Shown: piece after piece, positions 7,158 to 10,856 of the stretch
Position numbering within the stretch: position 1 is the stretch's first letter
Layout of the letters: the number at the start of each line of letters is the position of its first letter
NCBI GenBank assembly: GCA_003447295.1
Contig: DLZQ01000039.1
Span: forward strand, 689 to 11,544
Length of the DNA: 10,856 nt
Origin: Lachnospiraceae bacterium
GTDB lineage: Bacteria; Bacillota; Clostridia; Lachnospirales; Lachnospiraceae
Reading direction: 5' to 3'
The notes under the pieces: model-generated
Database searches by the model: none
What the model saw: the letters and a program-made list of their open reading frames with translations, nothing else
What the model was told of the DNA's origin: nothing
Translations under genes and position numbers: made by a program

Positions 7158-7667
7158 ATGAGTACAACAGATAATAAAGAAATAAAGACAGAAGCGCTTC
7201 CCGCGAAAAAAGTCTCTGATTCCGAGACCCATCAATTGCATGTGGTCATTCATCCGGATATCAACGGCTTCGGCAGACTGTTCGGCGGAAGGCTTTTGGA
7301 ATGGATCGACGAAGTAGCCGGTGCCACCGCCAGACGTCACTGCGGCAGGGATGCCACCACCGTAGCCATCGACAACCTGTATTTTAAATCCGGTGCCTAC
7401 CTGAATGACATTATTGTGCTGATCGGCAAAGTCACCCACGTGGGACATACCTCTATGGAAGTACGCGTGGATACCTACCGCGAAGAGCAGGACGGCACCA
7501 GACACCCCATCAACCGGGCTTATTTTGTCATGGTAGCTATGGGAGACAATGGAAAACCCACCCCGGTTCCCGGCCTCATCTTAGAGAACGAGGGGGAACG
7601 CATGGAGTGGGATAATGCCATTAAGAGAAGAGAATTGCGTCTGGTTCGTAAAAAAGAGGGATTCTAG
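7158..7667 (+). CDS. Hotdog-fold acyl-CoA thioesterase (YciA/BACH type)
   Basis: Probably hydrolyses acyl-CoA to free acid and CoA in the cytosol. At 169 residues it is a single hotdog domain. The family signature is clear at about 36-62: NGFGRLFGGRLLEWIDEVAG, the segment where these enzymes have the central helix and catalytic acidic residue. The strand VGHTSMEVRVDTYRE and the segment INRAYFVMVAM follow as in YciA-type enzymes. A charged C-terminus (IKRRELRLVRKK) ends it. The ATG at 7158 has GAGG about 10 nt upstream. It is the only plus-strand gene here, divergent from spoVAB and convergent with the lysozyme gene, overlapping it by 4 bp. Substrate length is not predictable. No link to sporulation is evident. 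Confidence 0.92.
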   Translation: MSTTDNKEIKTEALPAKKVSDSETHQLHVVIHPDINGFGRLFGGRLLEWIDEVAGATARRHCGRDATTVAIDNLYFKSGAYLNDIIVLIGKVTHVGHTSMEVRVDTYREEQDGTRHPINRAYFVMVAMGDNGKPTPVPGLILENEGERMEWDNAIKRRELRLVRKKEGF

Positions 7668-8806
7668 AAATCCCCGAACCAGATATTCAGATCCACTTCC
7701 TCATTGATGCCGTCTACGGCGCCTTTTTCGCTGTACTGCCATACCTTATAGGCATACGGATAATAGAGATCATCGTTGTAGTAAGCAAACCACTTATCGT
7801 ACTGCTCCAGCTGTCCCAGATCCAACATCAGCGTAGCCATCTCCATGTTGTGATAGATCATGGGTTTGTAACCGGCATCCTGAACAGTCTGGCAGAACAG
7901 GGCGGTCAGGCGGGTTCTCTCTTCCACACTCAGATCATTGGCACGTCCTTTGCCGCCGCTTACTTTCTCCACATCGTAGACAATGGGAAGTTCAACATTG
8001 TAAGGCTTTATCTTCTCTAATACCAGATTCGCCTCTTCCAACAGTTCTGCATCCGTAATCGCCTGGGAATAGAAGTAGACACCTACTTTGATACCTGCCT
8101 GCAGGGCTCCCTTGATATTCTGTTCAAAATATTCATCTTCTACTAACTTACCCTCGGTACCGTATCCTCTCAGTCCCACACGGATAAAAGCAAATTCTAC
8201 ACCATCCGCAGCGACTTTCGTCCAGTCGATATTGCCCTGATGCTTGGAGACGTCGATTCCCTTGTGGGATACCACCTGTCCATCCTGCATGTACTGCACT
8301 TCTCCGTCCTCGAGAATGTTCAGGTTCTCCAATGCATAGTCATTTTTCTGCAAGTCGTCACGAATGGGAACAAAATTAAAAGTTCCGTTACTCACTACCA
8401 CCAGTTCATCCGGATAGTAGGGACGTAAGGTCTCTACCATGGTGGTACCGGAGGTCAGACCATCACGGATCCCGGAGAGGATCTTGTTCTCTTCCTCATT
8501 CTCCGCCTGCTGCTTCGCTTCCGCTATCAGCGCATCCACTTCCTCCTGCGTATAAGTCTTGGCAACCTCTGCTGCACTCTCCGTCTGACCGCCCGCTTCC
8601 GCTGCAGTTGCCAGATCATTTGCGTTATCCTGGAACTTGCTGTCGATCCAGGAATACAGGATTCCTGCCACATATGTTACCAGCACCAGTACTAACAGAC
8701 ATCCTGTCATGACCAGAATGGATGCTATGGTGTTGTTTTTCTTACGCTTATTTGCTCTGCTCAGACGATCCTCACTGATGCGCCCGTTTTCATTTTGTTT
8801 TTTCAT
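7664..8806 (-). CDS. Membrane-anchored GH25 lysozyme (N-acetylmuramidase)
   Basis: Predicted muramidase tethered to the outer face of the membrane. A Lys/Arg-rich N-terminus (1-24) and one hydrophobic segment (about 27-50, IASILVMTGCLLVLVLVTYV) without a clear cleavage site suggest an N-in, C-out anchor. A Glu/Ala-rich, probably helical stalk (about 60-110) and a spacer follow. The GH25 domain occupies about 181-380, with GIDVSKHQG (Asp185), the catalytic pair region IVYDVEK (Asp278, Glu280), and the late motif VWQYSEKG. The ATG at 8806 has AGGGG 5 nt upstream. It follows sigF on the same strand with a 149-bp gap and no obvious terminator, so some read-through is possible. Its 3' end overlaps the convergent thioesterase gene by 4 bp. 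Whether it acts in sporulation is unknown. Confidence 0.94.
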   Translation of the reverse strand: MKKQNENGRISEDRLSRANKRKKNNTIASILVMTGCLLVLVLVTYVAGILYSWIDSKFQDNANDLATAAEAGGQTESAAEVAKTYTQEEVDALIAEAKQQAENEEENKILSGIRDGLTSGTTMVETLRPYYPDELVVVSNGTFNFVPIRDDLQKNDYALENLNILEDGEVQYMQDGQVVSHKGIDVSKHQGNIDWTKVAADGVEFAFIRVGLRGYGTEGKLVEDEYFEQNIKGALQAGIKVGVYFYSQAITDAELLEEANLVLEKIKPYNVELPIVYDVEKVSGGKGRANDLSVEERTRLTALFCQTVQDAGYKPMIYHNMEMATLMLDLGQLEQYDKWFAYYNDDLYYPYAYKVWQYSEKGAVDGINEEVDLNIWFGDF

Positions 8807-8829
8807 AAGTACCCCTGCTCTCCTTTTTC

Positions 8830-8855
8830 ATACTGTCTCTCTAAACTTACAGTAT
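8830..8855 (-). promoter_or_regulatory. Inverted repeat in GH25 leader, possible operator or hairpin
   Basis: ATACTGT (8830-8836) and ACAGTAT (8849-8855) form a perfect 7-bp dyad around 12 nt, 24 bp upstream of the GH25 start. Further upstream an AT-rich stretch (8881-8892) follows a short palindrome TCGAATTTTCGA (8893-8904). I could not settle on a -35/-10 pair. Confidence 0.4.
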
Positions 8856-8955
8856 TCAGCCCTATCTAATTACATTCCTTTATATAATATAATCGAATTT
8901 TCGACGGAAAGGAAGAGGAAAAATTATGTTTATGAATTCTTAATGAAATTTCGAT

Positions 8956-9723
8956 TTATCCGGCCATCTCCCGCATTTCCCGCAGTATCTTTTTCTCCAG
9001 GCGGCTGACCTGCACCTGACTGATCCCCAGGATTCCGGCGATCTCCACCTGGGTCTTATTTTGAAAATAACGCATGCGGATCAACTCCCTGTCTCTCTCC
9101 GGCAGTTCCCCAAGCAGCTGTGACAGAAGCATGTGATCTAACAGCCTGTCCTTCTCCACATCATTTTCCACCGCACTGCTGCTTCCCATGCTGGCTCCCA
9201 CGCAGCCGTGGGCCGCCGCCACTACCCGGTCCGCCAGGCACAATTCGCTGCCATCCTCCTGCCCCGAACTGCTGTTGAGGGATTCCACCTCTGCTCCGGC
9301 TTCCATTGCCAGAATGATTGCCTCCCTGCCAAGCTGTGCTTCCTCGGACAGCTCCTGCAGCGTCGGTTCTCTGTGCAGTCTGCTCTGCAGCCGCTGTCTT
9401 GCCAGCTTCACCTTCAGTCCGTCCTCTTTAATCGTTCGGGAGACCTTTAACAGTCCGTCGTCCCTAAGGAACCTCTTGATCTCTCCTGTGATCATAGGTA
9501 CGGCATAGGTGGAGAACCGCACGTCCAGTCTCAGGTCAAATTTATCAATGGCTTTCATCAAACCGATGACCCCGATCTGGAACAGATCCTCCGGGTCATA
9601 CCCTCTGCCCAGGAATCTCTTTACAATGTGGTGCACCAGTCCTAAATTGTTCTCGATCAGTACTTCTCTCGCTTCTTTATCCCCGCTCTGTGACTTTCCG
9701 ATGAGTACTGATACTTCTTCCAT
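8956..9723 (-). CDS. sigF: RNA polymerase sporulation sigma factor sigma-F
   Basis: Sigma-F directs the first forespore-specific transcription and is held inactive by SpoIIAB. At 255 residues it has region 2 (about 26-90: DPEDLFQIGVIGLMKAIDKFD, FSTYAVPMITGEIKRFLRDDG), region 3 (about 95-145) and region 4 (about 200-250) with the recognition helix-turn-helix ILGISQVQVSRLEKKI. The motif VRFSTYAVPMI is typical of SigF/SigG. The position directly after spoIIAB, with a 3-nt gap, identifies it as sigma-F. The ATG at 9723 has GAGG 8 nt upstream, so translation is probably coupled to spoIIAB. Compared with my recollection of the Bacillus protein, the N-terminus is shorter and an Ala/Ser/Gly-rich linker at about 168-187 is longer. 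Confidence 0.96.
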   Translation of the reverse strand: MEEVSVLIGKSQSGDKEAREVLIENNLGLVHHIVKRFLGRGYDPEDLFQIGVIGLMKAIDKFDLRLDVRFSTYAVPMITGEIKRFLRDDGLLKVSRTIKEDGLKVKLARQRLQSRLHREPTLQELSEEAQLGREAIILAMEAGAEVESLNSSSGQEDGSELCLADRVVAAAHGCVGASMGSSSAVENDVEKDRLLDHMLLSQLLGELPERDRELIRMRYFQNKTQVEIAGILGISQVQVSRLEKKILREMREMAG

Positions 9724-9726
9724 GTC

Positions 9727-10290
9727 TCAGTCCTCTTTTCCGATCCAGTCTCCGCAACGCATTTTCTTCCACATATGTACTCTTGTGCCCTTCCCCGGTG
9801 TGCTCTCCACCTCCAGGTCATCCATGAACGCTTCCATAAAGGCAAATCCCATGCCGGAACGCTCCAATTCCGGTTTCGTGGTAAACAGCGGTTCCATAGC
9901 TTTCTTAAGATCTTCGATTCCCTTTCCCTGATCTGTGATCTCGATGGATAACATATCTCCCTCCAGGACACAGTGCATCCGCACTTTTCCCGGATGGACG
10001 ATGCTGTACGCCGGAATGCTTTCCCCATGTCTGCTGTACCCGGACAGGTTCTCGTAACCGTGAATAATGGCGTTGGTCACCGCTTCCGACACTGCGGTTT
10101 TGATATCCGCCAGTTCCTCCAGCGTCGGATTCAGATGGGTGATGAATGCCGCCACCGCCACTCTGGCAAAGCTCTCATTGCAGGAAATCGCATCAAATAC
10201 GATCTCCATCTCATTCCGTTTCCCCTTTGTTCTATACTGTAAATTCTCTCTTTCTTCTGTCAGTTGCACTTCTTCCCTGTCTGCCACCAT
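9727..10290 (-). CDS. spoIIAB: Anti-sigma F factor / SpoIIAA kinase SpoIIAB
   Basis: SpoIIAB binds and blocks sigma-F, and phosphorylates SpoIIAA with ATP. The GHKL-type ATPase motifs are clear: SEAVTNAIIHGYE (68-80, N-box), ITDQGKGIEDL (118-128, G1) and LFTTKPELERSGMGFAFME (135-153, ATP lid and G2), then the end GKGTRVH. The first start at 10290 has GAGGAG just upstream. The conserved core, however, starts near the internal ATG at 10209 (NEMEIVFDAISCNESFARV), where only a distant AAGGGG is seen. From 10290 the protein has 187 residues, with a 27-residue charged extension; from 10209 it has 160. Bacillus SpoIIAB is about 146. An extra loop at about 83-102 also lengthens it. The unusually long gap to spoIIAA is treated as a finding. 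Confidence 0.95.
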   Translation of the reverse strand: MVADREEVQLTEERENLQYRTKGKRNEMEIVFDAISCNESFARVAVAAFITHLNPTLEELADIKTAVSEAVTNAIIHGYENLSGYSRHGESIPAYSIVHPGKVRMHCVLEGDMLSIEITDQGKGIEDLKKAMEPLFTTKPELERSGMGFAFMEAFMDDLEVESTPGKGTRVHMWKKMRCGDWIGKED

Positions 10291-10367
10291 GTTCTCCTCA
10301 TTTCTGCGCTTACCATTGCACTGTTTTTCATATTTTTTTGCATGATTTCTTTCATATATTTCCTATT

Positions 10368-10375
10368 TTCGACAA
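10368..10375 (-). promoter_or_regulatory. Spo0A-box match between spoIIAA and spoIIAB
   Basis: The minus strand reads TTGTCGAA, which contains the Spo0A box TGTCGAA exactly. It lies 20 nt past the spoIIAA stop and about 78 nt before the first spoIIAB start. ATAGGAAAT, a full match to the sigma-H -35 (RNAGGAWWW), overlaps and follows it, but I find no matching -10 at the right distance. One such 8-mer by chance in a window this size is quite possible. Confidence 0.35.
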
Positions 10376-10394
10376 TATCTTTGCTCTGTCTCTC

Positions 10395-10712
10395 TTACCC
10401 CGGCAGGATCTCTACGATCCTGTGGAGCCCGGACATCCGGAAAATACGCTGGATCTGCCGATCTGTATGGATGGCATAGACATGACCTCCGAAGCAGGAA
10501 ATCTTGCGATATCGTCCCATAATAATTCCAATCCCCGAAGAATCCATGAACCGGGTATCTTCAAAATCAAACACTACATTTTCCACATTTTCCCTGACCA
10601 GAAGCCTGTCCGCCCCCTCGCAGATGTAGGCGGCTCTGTGATGATCCACTTCCTCCGGCATACGCACCATCAGGCAATTATCAATGATCTGAAAGTCTTG
10701 AAAATCTTCCAT
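10395..10712 (-). CDS. spoIIAA: Anti-sigma F factor antagonist SpoIIAA
   Basis: SpoIIAA is a STAS-domain protein. When dephosphorylated by SpoIIE it binds SpoIIAB and frees sigma-F in the forespore. The STAS fold is seen throughout, with the regulatory motif FMDSSGIGIIMGRYR; the second Ser (residue 59 from the chosen start) corresponds to the phosphorylated Ser58 of Bacillus. The length of 105 residues is close to the family norm. I chose the ATG at 10712 because AGAGG lies 4 nt upstream; an ATG at 10724 would add four residues and has a weaker site. It is the first gene of the spoIIA operon. No clear promoter is visible in the short space between the upstream terminator and this start. Confidence 0.95.
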   Translation of the reverse strand: MEDFQDFQIIDNCLMVRMPEEVDHHRAAYICEGADRLLVRENVENVVFDFEDTRFMDSSGIGIIMGRYRKISCFGGHVYAIHTDRQIQRIFRMSGLHRIVEILPG

Positions 10713-10761
10713 ATTTCCTCTCATTCTGCTGTTGTACAGCGTTTCTTCATTTTGCTATAAA

Positions 10762-10790
10762 AAAGAGGTCGGGATCAAAAGCCCCCCGAC
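10762..10790 (-). terminator. Intrinsic terminator upstream of spoIIAA
   Basis: On the minus strand GTCGGG (10785-10790) pairs with CCCGAC (10768-10773) around an 11-nt loop and is followed by CTCTTTTTT. It would end transcription of a gene to the right of the window. An alternative pairing of ATCAAAG with CTTTTGAT (roughly 10774-10794, one bulge) overlaps and competes with it. Confidence 0.8.
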
Positions 10791-10802
10791 TTTGATGCCT
10801 AC

Positions 10803-10834
10803 GAATTGCTCCGTGCTACGCACTCCCACAATTC
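10803..10834. repeat. Imperfect palindrome at right edge
   Basis: GAATTG (10803-10808) pairs with CAATTC (10829-10834), and inside it GTGC (10813-10816) pairs with GCAC (10820-10823) around a 3-nt loop. It lies next to the terminator stem, so the two together form a compact double-hairpin block of about 70 bp. It may be an intergenic repeat element, which cannot be tested within the window. Confidence 0.45.
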
Positions 10835-10856
10835 TACCCTCTATTCGCATATCGTG

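Noticed and set aside
8807..8955. Sigma-F or sigma-G promoter for the GH25 gene
   Set aside because: CATAATT near 8925 resembles a sigma-G -10, but no gMATR lies 18 nt upstream, and no sigma-F-like GYATA element is present.
10725..10760. Sigma-H promoter just upstream of spoIIAA (GCAGAAT as -10)
   Set aside because: The -10 matches RNNGAAT, but the -35 is poor and initiation would fall on or next to the ribosome binding site, leaving almost no leader.
10755..10850. 31-residue minus-strand open frame starting MRIEGRIVG and ending in TAG
   Set aside because: It runs through both hairpins, has no visible ribosome binding site within the window, and its end is encoded by the terminator stem and T-tract. 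It is more likely a by-product of the structured DNA.
1..10856. CRISPR array, insertion sequence, tRNA or phage genes
   Set aside because: No spaced direct repeats, transposase motifs, terminal inverted repeats, cloverleaf sequences or phage proteins are visible.

Overview
The window looks like a chromosomal stretch from an endospore-forming member of the Clostridia, most likely Lachnospiraceae. The reasons are a complete spoIIAA-spoIIAB-sigF operon, spoVAA/spoVAB, a LacI-like/GGDEF receptor and an SH3-NlpC/P60 secreted hydrolase, with AGGAGG-type ribosome binding sites and sigma-A promoters of Gram-positive type. The family assignment is inference; no rRNA or other taxonomic marker is present. 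I see no insertion sequence, phage gene, tRNA, rRNA or CRISPR array.

Layout, left to right; every gene except one is on the minus strand. pnp (PNPase, cut by the left edge) lies downstream of rpsO (ribosomal protein S15). The 283-bp gap between them holds four clear hairpins. rpsO has a good extended -10 promoter and a foldable leader. Next comes a 2-kb gene for a cytosolic LacI-like sensor fused to a diguanylate cyclase domain. Upstream of it, a strong intrinsic terminator ends a secreted SH3-SH3-NlpC/P60 peptidoglycan hydrolase gene, which has a perfect-consensus promoter. Then come spoVAA and spoVAB, transcribed in the order spoVAB-spoVAA behind a sigma-G-like promoter. A plus-strand hotdog acyl-CoA thioesterase is divergent from spoVAB and convergent with a membrane-anchored GH25 lysozyme gene; the two convergent stop codons share a CTAG. 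The right end carries sigF, spoIIAB and spoIIAA, preceded by an intrinsic terminator and a second hairpin element.

The sporulation genes form one theme. SpoIIAA and SpoIIAB control sigma-F in the forespore. Sigma-G, made later, probably drives spoVAB-spoVAA, whose products belong to the forespore inner-membrane dipicolinate channel system. The two cell-wall hydrolases could act in growth, sporulation or germination, but the sequence does not decide this. rpsO-pnp is a housekeeping translation/RNA-decay unit.

No wholly new system is evident. The points most worth following up are: the hairpin array before pnp; the reversed spoVAB-spoVAA order without spoVAC-AE nearby; the Spo0A-box match inside the spoIIA operon together with an extended SpoIIAB N-terminus; the I-site-less sugar-sensor/GGDEF fusion; and the double-hairpin element at the right edge.
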